The translations under genes and the position numbers were made by a program. Positions 1 through 6,814 of a stretch of 25,129 bases of DNA are shown piece by piece (the stretch's first letter is position 1; each line of letters starts with the position of its first letter). The notes beneath the pieces were generated by a model, which saw only the letters and a list, made by a program, of their open reading frames with translations, was not told the DNA's origin and did not search any database. The stretch comes from an uncultured bacterium (GTDB taxonomy: Bacteria > Desulfobacterota > Desulfovibrionia > Desulfovibrionales > Desulfovibrionaceae): assembly GCA_905214305.1 (NCBI GenBank), contig CAJMLK010000038.1, positions 1 through 25,129 on the forward strand. The letters are read 5' to 3'.

Positions 1-1
1 G

Positions 2-77
2 TGGAGCCCTTGAGCAGGATTGAACTGCTGACCTCATCCTTACCAAGGATGCACTCTACCGACTGAGCTACAAGGGC
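2..77 (-). tRNA. tRNA-Thr (anticodon GGU)
   Basis: On the minus strand the 7-bp acceptor stem GCCCTTG/CAAGGGC closes a full cloverleaf: D-arm, a 5-bp anticodon stem CATCC/GGATG around the loop TTGGTAA (anticodon GGT, reading ACC/ACU), and a T-arm with the TTCAATC loop. The discriminator base is T and the CCA end is encoded in the DNA. It has its own promoter just upstream. The window starts one base beyond its 3' end, so any further tRNA downstream cannot be seen. Confidence 0.97.
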
Positions 78-93
78 GTTGTAACGAAAAATG

Positions 94-122
94 CTTTTAG
101 CTTATACTGGGGCTATGGTCAA
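94..122 (-). promoter_or_regulatory. sigma70-type promoter of tRNA-Thr
   Basis: Read on the minus strand, TTGACC (-35, at 117-122) and TAAAAG (-10, at 94-99) are separated by exactly 17 bp. Initiation would be expected near 87, about 10 nt before the tRNA 5' end at 77. Just upstream of the -35 lies AT-rich repeated DNA (123-156) that could act as an UP element. Confidence 0.6.
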
Positions 123-156
123 GCATTTTATGCAGGGTTTTTGCATTTTTATGCAG
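123..156. repeat. short direct repeat, each copy with internal dyad
   Basis: GCATTTTATGCAG (123-135) recurs as GCATTTTTATGCAG (143-156). Each copy is itself an inverted repeat (GCAT...ATGC). The pair sits directly upstream of the tRNA-Thr promoter, and the second copy contains the stop codon of darP. It could be an operator or UP element, or a weak end-of-transcript structure for darP. Confidence 0.5.
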
Positions 157-796
157 AGTGGGCATTATCGCCCGTGCCGGATTCCGTGAGCAGCCTGTGT
201 ACGGCGCGAAAAACCGCCCGTCGGGCATGGGGGGCGCTGCCATCGGCCATTTCCTTGCGGGCCTTGAGCACCAGATCGCGCAAGTCCTCGCCTGTGACTG
301 CCCGGCCCTTGCGCTGGTCCTGTTCTGCGGCGGCGGGCTGTGTGTCCTGGGCTTTTTCCGGATTTTCAGCCTGGGGGCGGGGCAGGGCATCCAGCAGCTG
401 GTCAAGCTCTTCCACCGGAGCGGAAAGCAGGCGATCGCGCCACTGTTCCGCCCGGTGCAGGGCAGCGGTGGCGGCCACGGAACCGGCCTTGCGGCGTTCC
501 AGAGCGGCGCGCAGGGGTTCCACGTCATCCATTTCGCGTATGAGACGGCCGATGAACTGCATCTGGCGGCGGCGTCCCTCATGGTTGCGTATGCGGGCGT
601 ACAGGCCCAGAGCTTCCGCAAGATCGTGGGGCAGGTTCAGGCTTTGCACTTCCTGCGCGCCAAGGCGGGCGAGCTCTTCGCCCAGAGCCTGAAGGGCGTG
701 GCTTTCGCGTTTTTTGGCCGAACGGCTGGGCTGATCGAAATCCTGTTCCTGCCCGTCGTCATGAGCGTGCCATTGATACTGTTTTTTACGAGGCAT
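149..796 (-). CDS. darP: DarP/YjgA-family ribosome-associated protein (DUF615)
   Basis: This 215-residue protein belongs to the DUF615 family. E. coli DarP (YjgA) binds late 50S assembly intermediates and promotes maturation of the peptidyl transferase centre. Family signatures are visible: a charged N-terminus followed by SRSAKKRESHALQ, then GEELARLGAQEV, then GRRRQMQFIGRLIRE and DVEPLRAALE. The first ~25 residues are low-complexity and charged, as in relatives. The ATG at 796 has CAGGA about 7 nt upstream. It lies 27 bp downstream of the prenyltransferase gene on the same strand, so co-transcription is likely. A ribosome-assembly factor about 10 kb from the S10 operon is fitting but probably coincidental. 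Confidence 0.88.
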   Translation of the reverse strand: MPRKKQYQWHAHDDGQEQDFDQPSRSAKKRESHALQALGEELARLGAQEVQSLNLPHDLAEALGLYARIRNHEGRRRQMQFIGRLIREMDDVEPLRAALERRKAGSVAATAALHRAEQWRDRLLSAPVEELDQLLDALPRPQAENPEKAQDTQPAAAEQDQRKGRAVTGEDLRDLVLKARKEMADGSAPHARRAVFRAVHRLLTESGTGDNAHSA

Positions 797-823
797 GAAA
801 AATCCTGGAGCAAAGGTGTTTTT

Positions 824-1735
824 TTAGAAATAGATGCCAAGAATTACCCCGGCCAGCACCACGGGAGATATGATGCCGTTGAGGGTAAAGAAAGCCGTGT
901 TTACATGGCGCAGATCTTGCGGGCGCATGAGCCTGTGTTCCACAAAAAGCATGATGGTAATACCCAGCCAGACCACGTACCAGGGCCAGCTCAGACCGGC
1001 CGCAAAGCCTGTCAGCAGAAGAAAGATGGACGTCATGGCATGCGAAAAGGCCGCCAGAACAAGCGCGGTTTCCGCGCCAAAGGTGGCTGGTATGGAGTGC
1101 AGGCCGAAAGCTTCGTCAAAGTCCACATCCTGAAAGGCATAATAGACGTCAAAGGCGGCCACCCAGAAGGTCACGGCAAAAAACAGCAGCACCGGGGCCA
1201 TGCCGAGGCTGGCGGGGGCTACCGAAAGCCATCCGGCCAGCGGGGCAAGGCCGAGCGTGGCCCCGAGCCAGAAGTGGCACAGGGGGGTGAAGCGCTTGAG
1301 CACACTGTAGATTGCAGAAAAAACCAGCGCCGGAATGGAAAGCCACAGGCAAACCTGATTGAGACACGCGCAGGCGGCGATAAAAATGACGGCCATAAGC
1401 CCGCAGAACGCCCATGTCTGTCTGGTGGAGATGGCTCCGGTAACAAGGGGGCGGTTCTGGGTGCGCGGATTGTCGCTGTCAAAGGGCAGGTCCACAAGGC
1501 GGTTGAACGCCATGGCAAATGAGCGGGCCGCCACCATGGCGATGGTCAGAAACACCAGGCTCCAGGTCGGGGGCAGCCCCCGCGCGGCCAGAAAGGCTCC
1601 GGCCCAGGCGTACGGCAGGGCAAAGATCGAGTGCTCGATCTTGATCATCCGGCAGATGTCGGAAAATTTGCCGAAAGGGGAGGACAGATGCCCAAGGTAT
1701 GGGCTTATCCGGCCAAGGGGATTTTGGAAACGCAT
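824..1735 (-). CDS. mqnP: UbiA-family polyprenyltransferase (4-hydroxybenzoate / MqnP type)
   Basis: This 303-residue integral membrane protein of the UbiA superfamily attaches a polyprenyl chain to an aromatic acid. The first Asp-rich motif is NRLVDLPFD (N78, D82, D86), followed by NPRTQNRPL. YSVLKRF (143-149) and the second motif DVYYAFQDVDFD (196-207) followed by GLHSIP are also present. Hydrophobic segments fill the rest, giving roughly eight or nine helices. The QDVDFD/GLHSIP signature suits the group that prenylates in the futalosine route of menaquinone synthesis. That choice over classical UbiA is an inference from the presumed Desulfovibrio host. The ATG is preceded by AAGGAG at 5-nt spacing, which supports the N-terminal extension before the usual start region around M30. 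It is likely the first gene of a transcript with darP. Confidence 0.85.
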   Translation of the reverse strand: MRFQNPLGRISPYLGHLSSPFGKFSDICRMIKIEHSIFALPYAWAGAFLAARGLPPTWSLVFLTIAMVAARSFAMAFNRLVDLPFDSDNPRTQNRPLVTGAISTRQTWAFCGLMAVIFIAACACLNQVCLWLSIPALVFSAIYSVLKRFTPLCHFWLGATLGLAPLAGWLSVAPASLGMAPVLLFFAVTFWVAAFDVYYAFQDVDFDEAFGLHSIPATFGAETALVLAAFSHAMTSIFLLLTGFAAGLSWPWYVVWLGITIMLFVEHRLMRPQDLRHVNTAFFTLNGIISPVVLAGVILGIYF

Positions 1736-1952
1736 TTTTTCTCCTTACAACTGATCAAGATCCGTACAAAAACATTTTCTGCCAAGGCCGAAGCGCCCGC
1801 GCCGTTGTGGCAGGCAGGGCGGCGTCTCCGGCGGCTGCGCGCACCGCATGCACCGGGCAGGCGCGCCACTGCCGGTTTTCAGAAATTTCAGGGCAATGCC
1901 GATTTGCCGGGGCAGCTTTACCCTGCACGTGCTGCGTGACCGCGGGCGCGTT

Positions 1953-1991
1953 CTGCGCTGCCTGTCTGCGTTGCCTGTCTGTGCTGCCCGC
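1953..1991. repeat. 13-bp tandem repeat, 3 copies
   Basis: Three units follow one another: CTGCGCTGCCTGT, CTGCGTTGCCTGT, and a more diverged CTGTGCTGCCCGC. They lie in a stretch without a recognisable gene. Confidence 0.75.
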
Positions 1992-2076
1992 CTCGGCGGA
2001 GCATCAGCGTTGTCGGCCTGCGCCGGTTGCCCGCCTTGCTGCATTCGCTGGTGCGACAGGGTGCTTCGCCAGTCTG

Positions 2077-2121
2077 CTGATCGCCATGATCGGCATGACC
2101 GGCATGATCGGCATGATCGGC
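2077..2121. repeat. 9-bp tandem repeat, 4-5 copies
   Basis: The unit ATGATCGGC occurs four times in a row from 2086 to 2121, one copy with a single change (ATGACCGGC). It is preceded by a degenerate copy, CTGATCGCC, at 2077-2085. The period is a multiple of three, so it would be tolerated in a reading frame, but no supported gene covers it. Confidence 0.85.
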
Positions 2122-2160
2122 TCGACCTGTGCTGGCAGCACGATGCCAAAACTGAAAGCT

Positions 2161-2967
2161 CTAGCCGCCGCAGTCAGCGGGGTCACCCTGAAGCTTGGCA
2201 AGGGCGTGGGGCAGGGCAGGCAGCACGGCGGCTAGATTTTCCATGACGGCCTTGCGGCTGCCCGGCAGGTTTATGATGATGCTTTGCCCAAGCACGCCTG
2301 CCGCTGCCCGAGAGATGATGGCATGCGGTGTTTTTGCCAGACTTGCCGCAAGCATGGCCTGACTGAAGCCGGGCAGGCTTGCGTCCAGCAGGGATTCCGT
2401 AACCTGGGGCGTGATGTCTCTGGGCGCAATGCCCGTACCGCCCGTGGTGCAGATGAGGTCATAGCACTGGCTCAGGGCAAGCTCCGTCAGCAGTGCGCGC
2501 AGAGGCGCCACTTCGTCCGGCAGCACAAAGCCCTGACTGTGGCACAGGGGCATGGCGGCGGCTACGGCCCCGGCAATGGCCGGGCCGCTCAGGTCTTCGC
2601 GCATGCCGCGCGAGCCCTTGTCCGACAGGGTCACCCAGGCGAGACTGTAGCCAGCTTTGCGAACCGTGGTTTCCAGCGGCCCTTCGGGCAGGTCTGTAAG
2701 GGCTGTCAGCAGCAGACAGTGAGAAGCATGGCTGGCCGTGCCGTTTCGCGTGGCGGGTGCGGGCAGCCACATGCGGCCGGTTACCTTGAGAAGAGGCGTG
2801 CCACAGGCTCCGCAAAAGGTTGCGCCCACTGGCAGCGGGGGCAGGGCCCATTGCTCGGGGGCCATGAGGGCGTGCCACGGAAAGTGTTTTTCAAAAGGCA
2901 TGCCCCCCGGCTGGAGCGGCAGACACTGGTCTTTCTGGCAGGCGCGCACATGCAGCAGAATGTTCAT
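2161..2967 (-). CDS. MogA/MoaB-family molybdopterin biosynthesis protein with N-terminal extension
   Basis: The C-terminal ~165 residues of this 268-residue protein are a MogA/MoaB (MoCF-binding) domain: WVTLSDKGSRG (111-121), TTGGTGIAPRD (174-184), ESLL, and INLPGSRKAV (232-241). This family adenylylates molybdopterin before Mo or W insertion. The N-terminal ~100 residues are not part of the usual ~170-residue MogA. They carry C10, C15 and a C52-x2-C55 pair plus several prolines and His residues, and I do not recognise a family there. Metal binding by the Cys residues is possible but unproven. The ATG at 2967 has GGAG 6 nt upstream, and a good promoter lies 55 bp further up. It is divergent from queF. 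Anaerobes of this type need molybdopterin for formate dehydrogenases, but no such gene is in the window. Confidence 0.85.
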   Translation of the reverse strand: MNILLHVRACQKDQCLPLQPGGMPFEKHFPWHALMAPEQWALPPLPVGATFCGACGTPLLKVTGRMWLPAPATRNGTASHASHCLLLTALTDLPEGPLETTVRKAGYSLAWVTLSDKGSRGMREDLSGPAIAGAVAAAMPLCHSQGFVLPDEVAPLRALLTELALSQCYDLICTTGGTGIAPRDITPQVTESLLDASLPGFSQAMLAASLAKTPHAIISRAAAGVLGQSIIINLPGSRKAVMENLAAVLPALPHALAKLQGDPADCGG

Positions 2968-3021
2968 AGTATGCTCCGGAAAAACCCCTGAGAGGTGTCG
3001 GATTCGTGCAAATAATAGAAT

Positions 3022-3050
3022 ATTGTAGCCGCAAGCGCGATGGGTTACAA
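3022..3050 (-). promoter_or_regulatory. promoter of the MogA-like gene
   Basis: On the minus strand TTGTAA (-35, 3045-3050) and TACAAT (-10, 3022-3027) are 17 bp apart. This predicts a start near 3015 and a 5' leader of about 48 nt. A weaker plus-strand pair, TTGTAG (3023-3028) and TACAAG (3046-3051), also 17 bp apart, overlaps it almost exactly and could serve queF. The two elements form the inverted repeat TTGTA...TACAA. Confidence 0.45.
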
Positions 3051-3063
3051 GTCCAATACGCGC

Positions 3064-3103
3064 CCGCGTCTGCCCGGTCTGGCCGGGCGCGGAGCATATT
3101 TTT
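3064..3103 (+). promoter_or_regulatory. queF leader hairpin followed by U-tract
   Basis: CCGC, a 4-nt bulge and GCCCGG pair with CCGGGC and GCGG around the loop TCTGG (3064-3092). Six bases later comes TTTTT (3099-3103), then the queF Shine-Dalgarno AAGGAG. The arrangement resembles a weak terminator or attenuator in front of the gene. It does not match a preQ1 riboswitch that I can recognise. Confidence 0.4.
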
Positions 3104-3118
3104 CAAGGAGTTTCAGTT

Positions 3119-3622
3119 ATGACCACTCGCAGTCAGGATCAGACCCGGGACCTCAAGGTTCTCGGCACAGGCCGCCTTACCGCCCCTGAAGGAGGCCCCA
3201 GCGTTGCTCTGCTGGAGGCTTTTCCCAACTGTTTTCCGCAACGGCCCTATGTCATCAGCATCAGCTTTCCCGAATTTACGTCGCTCTGCCCGGTGACCGG
3301 CCAGCCCGACAGCGGAATCATTACCGTTGAATATATTCCGGACGAACTGTGTGTGGAATCCAAAAGCTTCAAGCTGTACATGTTTGCTTTTCGCAATCAT
3401 CAATCCTTTATGGAAACCATCACCAACAACGTGCTGGATGACCTGCGCGTCTTGCTCAATCCCTGCTGGTGCAGGGTCAAGGGCCTGTTCGCGCCGCGCG
3501 GCGGTACGCGCATTCACGTTTTTGCCGAGATGTTCAAGGACGGCATGCCTGAAGCGCAGGACACCCTTGTGCGCGAAACCGTCCGTTCCTGGAAATCCGA
3601 ACCGGATCCGCACCGCCCGTAA
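3119..3622 (+). CDS. queF: NADPH-dependent 7-cyano-7-deazaguanine reductase (preQ0 reductase)
   Basis: QueF reduces the nitrile of preQ0 to the amine preQ1, the step before insertion into tRNA in queuosine synthesis. At 167 residues this is the short, single-domain (B. subtilis-like) type. The catalytic motif SLCPVTGQPD places the thioimide-forming Cys at C57 and the acid at D64. The QueF signature ESKSFK lies at 80-85, and FRNHQSFME (91-99) supplies H94 and E99 for substrate contact. The ATG has a perfect AAGGAG. No other queuosine genes are adjacent. The gene stands between the divergent MogA-like gene and murJ, separated from murJ by two hairpins. Confidence 0.97.
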   Translation: MTTRSQDQTRDLKVLGTGRLTAPEGGPSVALLEAFPNCFPQRPYVISISFPEFTSLCPVTGQPDSGIITVEYIPDELCVESKSFKLYMFAFRNHQSFMETITNNVLDDLRVLLNPCWCRVKGLFAPRGGTRIHVFAEMFKDGMPEAQDTLVRETVRSWKSEPDPHRP

Positions 3623-3630
3623 CCGCAGCC

Positions 3631-3694
3631 GCGCCGTCTGCCTTTGCGTTCAGACGGCGCGACCCTGCCCGGACATGCGCGAAACGCCATGTCC
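3631..3694 (+). terminator. two consecutive stem-loops between queF and murJ
   Basis: A perfect 10-bp stem GCGCCGTCTG/CAGACGGCGC (3631-3640/3651-3660) with a 10-nt loop is followed by a second hairpin: GGACATG (3671-3677), a bulged C, and GCG-AAA-CGC closing with CATGTCC (3688-3694). Neither has a U-tract, so this may be an mRNA-protecting or Rho-type end of queF rather than a classical intrinsic terminator. Confidence 0.5.
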
Positions 3695-3708
3695 ACCCCC
3701 CATATGTC

Positions 3709-5562
3709 ATGAACAGAGACTGTCGGCAGAAAAAAAGCGCGGCCCCTTCGGGCGGCCTTGCCAGCACTGCGGCCCTTTTGGGCGGCTTTGCCCTTTTTTC
3801 ACGCCTGCTCGGTCTTGCGCGCGATATGAGCATGGCCTGGCTTTTGGGGGGCGGCGCTGCGGCTGATGCGCTGGTGGCGGCCATGCGCCTGCCGCACGTT
3901 TTGCGGCGGCTGCTTGGCGAAGGTTCGTTGTCGATGACGCTCACAGCCAGCCTTGTGCGCATGCGGCTTGGCGAAAGTGGGGCCTCTGGCGGGACGTTCG
4001 GGGTATCCGCAACGTCCGGGGCGGAAAACGCCTCCCTGGGGCTTCTGGCCCGCGCGCTGTCGCTGCGGCTCGGCCTTGTGCTGACTCTGTTCACGCTGGC
4101 GACACTGGCGGCTGCGCCCTGGCTTGCCGGGGCGCTGGCTCCCGGATTCAGCGGCGCGGAACTGGAGCGCACAATTGTTCTTCTGCGCCTCTGCCTGCCG
4201 TATGTGCTTGCGGCGGGCATGGCCGCTCTGGGCATGGCCCTGCTGCACTGCATGGGCATATTCTGGCTGCCTGCCCTTTCTCCGGCCCTGTTCAACGTGG
4301 TCATGCTGCTGGCTGCGGGGGCTGCGGCCCTTGGATTTTTTCCGCCTGCTCCGGCTCTTGCTGTCGGTATGCTGTGCGGGGGCCTTGCCCAGTGGTTTGC
4401 CCAATGGCTGGCCGTGCGGCGTCTTTTGCCACGGGGCGAAGGGCACGGCAGTGTTTCGCATCTGGGGCATGGCCCCGGTGCGGGAACAGAAACAGGCACA
4501 GGCGCGGAAGGCCCTCGTGAGGTCGGCAGTACATCTGGCCGGTCGGCTGCCGGGGCCGCCAACAGGGCGGCCTGGCGCTGTCTGGGCATTCTGCCCGCAG
4601 GCGTGCTTGGCGCTGCGGCGCCGCAGCTTGCCATGCTGGCAGCCATGACGCTGGCTTCCGGTCTGGGGCAGGGGCAGGTGGCGGCGCTGTATTATGCCGA
4701 GCGGCTGCTGGAACTGCCTTTGGGACTTGTGGGCGCATGTCTGGGGATGGCAAGCCTTCCGGCCTTGAGTCGTCTTGCGGCCGAGAGGGATTTCAGCCGT
4801 TTCGGGCAGCACCTTTCAACAGCGCTGCGCCTTGCCCTCATGCTCAGCTTGCCTGCTGCCGCGGGTCTGGCGGCTTTGGCTCCACAACTGGTGGAGGGCC
4901 TGCTGGGCCACGGCGCATTTGACCGTCGCGCCGCGCTGGAAACCGGTCTGGCCCTGCTGGCCTATGTGCCGGGGCTGCCCGCTTTTGCCTGCAACCGTTC
5001 GTTGCTGGCGGCCTGTAACGCTTTGGGACTTGTGCGCCATACCGCCATGAGCGCACTCTGGGCAGTGGGGGTAACGCTGGTCACCGGGGTGGTGCTGGTG
5101 CGCATGCTCGGATCGGCGCATGCTGTCATGGCTCCGGCTCTGGCCGTGAGCTGCGGGCTTTGGCTGCAATGCGGCCTGCTGTTGCGTCTGCTCGGCAAAG
5201 CGCTGCCCGGCGAGGGCGATGGCCCGGCCGCCGAGCGCACGGAACCCGGATCCGGCCTGCCCCTGTGGCGACGGGCTTTCTGCCTGCCTCACGGTCTGGC
5301 TTCCGGTCTGCCTTTCTGGCTGCCGTCCGGGCAGGCTCTGGGGCGGCATGTGCTTGCCGGGGGGCTGACCGGCCTTGCGGCGAACGCTCTGCTGCATCTG
5401 TGCGCGGCATGGGGCCTGTGGCCGTCCCTGCTGGCGGCCATTGTCGGCGGTATTGCCGTATGGGCGCTGTGCCTGCTGGCAATGCGCGATCCGGATCTGA
5501 CTCTTCTTGCCGGGCGCTTGCGCAAGAAGCCGCGTGGTCCTATAGTTGACGGCAGTGCCTGA
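3709..5562 (+). CDS. murJ: lipid II flippase MurJ (MviN family)
   Basis: MurJ flips lipid-linked peptidoglycan precursor across the inner membrane. The conserved N-terminal region is clear: SRLLGLARD (the two Arg that line the cavity), AADAL, RLPHVLRRLLGEGSLS, and later YYAERLLELPLGLVG with SLPALSRL. About 14 hydrophobic segments are spread over the protein. At 617 residues it is about 100 longer than the usual ~510. The extra length comes mainly from a Gly/Ser/Thr-rich cytoplasmic loop at about residues 243-288 and a Pro/Gly-rich stretch near 500-540. No Shine-Dalgarno is visible before the ATG, and no better in-frame start exists nearby. It is followed 22 bp later by the sensor-like gene. 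Confidence 0.95.
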   Translation: MNRDCRQKKSAAPSGGLASTAALLGGFALFSRLLGLARDMSMAWLLGGGAAADALVAAMRLPHVLRRLLGEGSLSMTLTASLVRMRLGESGASGGTFGVSATSGAENASLGLLARALSLRLGLVLTLFTLATLAAAPWLAGALAPGFSGAELERTIVLLRLCLPYVLAAGMAALGMALLHCMGIFWLPALSPALFNVVMLLAAGAAALGFFPPAPALAVGMLCGGLAQWFAQWLAVRRLLPRGEGHGSVSHLGHGPGAGTETGTGAEGPREVGSTSGRSAAGAANRAAWRCLGILPAGVLGAAAPQLAMLAAMTLASGLGQGQVAALYYAERLLELPLGLVGACLGMASLPALSRLAAERDFSRFGQHLSTALRLALMLSLPAAAGLAALAPQLVEGLLGHGAFDRRAALETGLALLAYVPGLPAFACNRSLLAACNALGLVRHTAMSALWAVGVTLVTGVVLVRMLGSAHAVMAPALAVSCGLWLQCGLLLRLLGKALPGEGDGPAAERTEPGSGLPLWRRAFCLPHGLASGLPFWLPSGQALGRHVLAGGLTGLAANALLHLCAAWGLWPSLLAAIVGGIAVWALCLLAMRDPDLTLLAGRLRKKPRGPIVDGSA

Positions 5563-5584
5563 GGAAGCGCAAGGATTGCCCCGC

Positions 5585-6664
5585 ATGAAAAAAAATTTTC
5601 CGCTGAATCTGCTACGGGTCACACCCGGGCGCGCGGCTCTGATCATATGGGCTTCGGGTCTGCTTCTGCTTGCGCTGTGCTCTTTATGGGCCATGCGTGA
5701 AGACCGTGAAGCGGCGCACGAGCGTCTGACCGTGCAAGCCCGGAATACGGCGGTGCAGCTTTCTGCCCTGCTTGCCGTTCCGGCCTGGGACGTGGACGAA
5801 CTGGCAGCCCGCACCATTGTCATGGCCGCCATGGAAGACGAGCGCATTTATGCCGTCAAGGTGCAGACGCCGCAGGGAATGCTTGAAGGGCAACGCCGGA
5901 ACTATCAGTGGGAACCGGTCCCCTGGGACGATGAAATGGCCGAAGATGCCGTGGCGGGGTTAAGCCCTCTGCGGGTGGAAGGCCGCACTGTGGGCACGGT
6001 GCAGGTGTATGTGGCGCCGCGCGAGAGCCGGGAAGAAACGGCCCTTGCCGCGCGGCGGGAACTGTGGCGCTTTGTTCTGAGCGGCGCGCTGTGGACGGCG
6101 GCTCTGGCCGCGGTCTTCAGGCTGCGCCGGGCACGCAGGCCCGAGGGCGTGGACACGGCTGGCCTGCCCCCCGTAACGGACGGGGCCGAAGTGCCGCAGT
6201 CGGAAGACGTGCCCTGCGTGCCGCAGCCGGTGCTGCCCGAGGCAGAGGACCCGGCGGACGCCCTGCCCGGCGCGGCAACTGCGGACACGCCGGAAAGTGG
6301 AGATGCCGAAAGCCTTGAGCCTCTGCTTCCCAATACTGCGGGCGAGATCGTCAGCCCGGCTCTCGGGCTGGCCTTCATGCGCAGGCATGACCACGTCTGG
6401 CTGGTGGCGGCCGGGCTGTTCCGCCACAGTTTTGCCCATGCGCCGGGTCTTATGAGCCGTCTTTACGAAGAGGGCGACAGCACCGCGCTGTGCCGTCTTG
6501 GCTACCTGCTGGAAAGGGCGGCTCCATGCCTTGGCGCAGAGCGGCTGGCGGGCGCTGCCAAAGCCATGCAGACCGCCCTGCACGGTCCTGACGGGCTGCG
6601 CGCAACGCTGGCTGTGGAAGAATGCGTTCTCGCGCTTGACGAAGTGCTGGACAGCCTGCGCTGA
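5585..6664 (+). CDS. membrane sensor-like protein with degenerate C-terminal Hpt domain
   Basis: The chosen ATG, 13 codons into a longer TTG-started frame, has AAGGA 9 nt upstream and gives 359 residues. Transmembrane helix 1 is at about 18-36. An extracytoplasmic segment (37-158) has a PAWDVDE motif like small CHASE/dCache-type sensor domains. Helix 2 is at 163-180, followed by an acidic Pro/Ala-rich linker (185-255). The C-terminus (about 265-359) resembles an Hpt phosphotransfer domain, with AAPCLGAERLAGAAKAMQ matching the second half of the Hpt signature. Y307 occupies the place of the phospho-accepting His, and the usual Lys-Gly after it is Glu-Arg. No kinase domain is present. Role unknown: it might act as a scaffold or regulator. 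It sits between murJ and ftsY. Confidence 0.7.
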   Translation: MKKNFPLNLLRVTPGRAALIIWASGLLLLALCSLWAMREDREAAHERLTVQARNTAVQLSALLAVPAWDVDELAARTIVMAAMEDERIYAVKVQTPQGMLEGQRRNYQWEPVPWDDEMAEDAVAGLSPLRVEGRTVGTVQVYVAPRESREETALAARRELWRFVLSGALWTAALAAVFRLRRARRPEGVDTAGLPPVTDGAEVPQSEDVPCVPQPVLPEAEDPADALPGAATADTPESGDAESLEPLLPNTAGEIVSPALGLAFMRRHDHVWLVAAGLFRHSFAHAPGLMSRLYEEGDSTALCRLGYLLERAAPCLGAERLAGAAKAMQTALHGPDGLRATLAVEECVLALDEVLDSLR

Positions 6665-6814
6665 AACGTCCTCGCCAGGCCTGCGTTAACGGCAGAACTG
6701 CATGATTTTTCAAGGTTTGCGCCGTGTGCCAGATCGGCCTGACGGTCATGATGCCCGGCATTTCGGGCCTGCACCGGTTTTTTGTTTCGCGGCATGAGTC
6801 ACGAAGGAGAAGGA

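Larger units (their letters stand above)
1736..2160. other. 425-bp gene-free interval with small tandem repeats
   Basis: It lies between the end of the MogA-like gene and the start of the prenyltransferase gene. Open frames exist here, but none has a convincing start, RBS or family resemblance; their proteins are Cys/Arg-rich or short-period repetitive. The interval holds a 13-bp and a 9-bp tandem repeat (listed separately) and a GTGCT/AGCAC mini-hairpin at 2129-2141. The prenyltransferase promoter must lie here, but I cannot pick a clear -35/-10 pair. Confidence 0.6.

Noticed and set aside
158..1522. Open frame of 454 codons on the plus strand across darP and the prenyltransferase gene
   Set aside because: It runs antisense to two well-supported genes and its product resembles no family.
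1699..2246. Plus- and minus-strand frames in the 1736-2160 interval
   Set aside because: Products are Cys/Arg-rich or made of short repeats (for example MIG, HDR, CRS), without RBS or family resemblance.
3001..3118. preQ1 riboswitch upstream of queF
   Set aside because: Expected by biology, but I see no class I pattern (short stem plus A-rich tail pairing to the loop) and nothing I can match to class II or III by eye.
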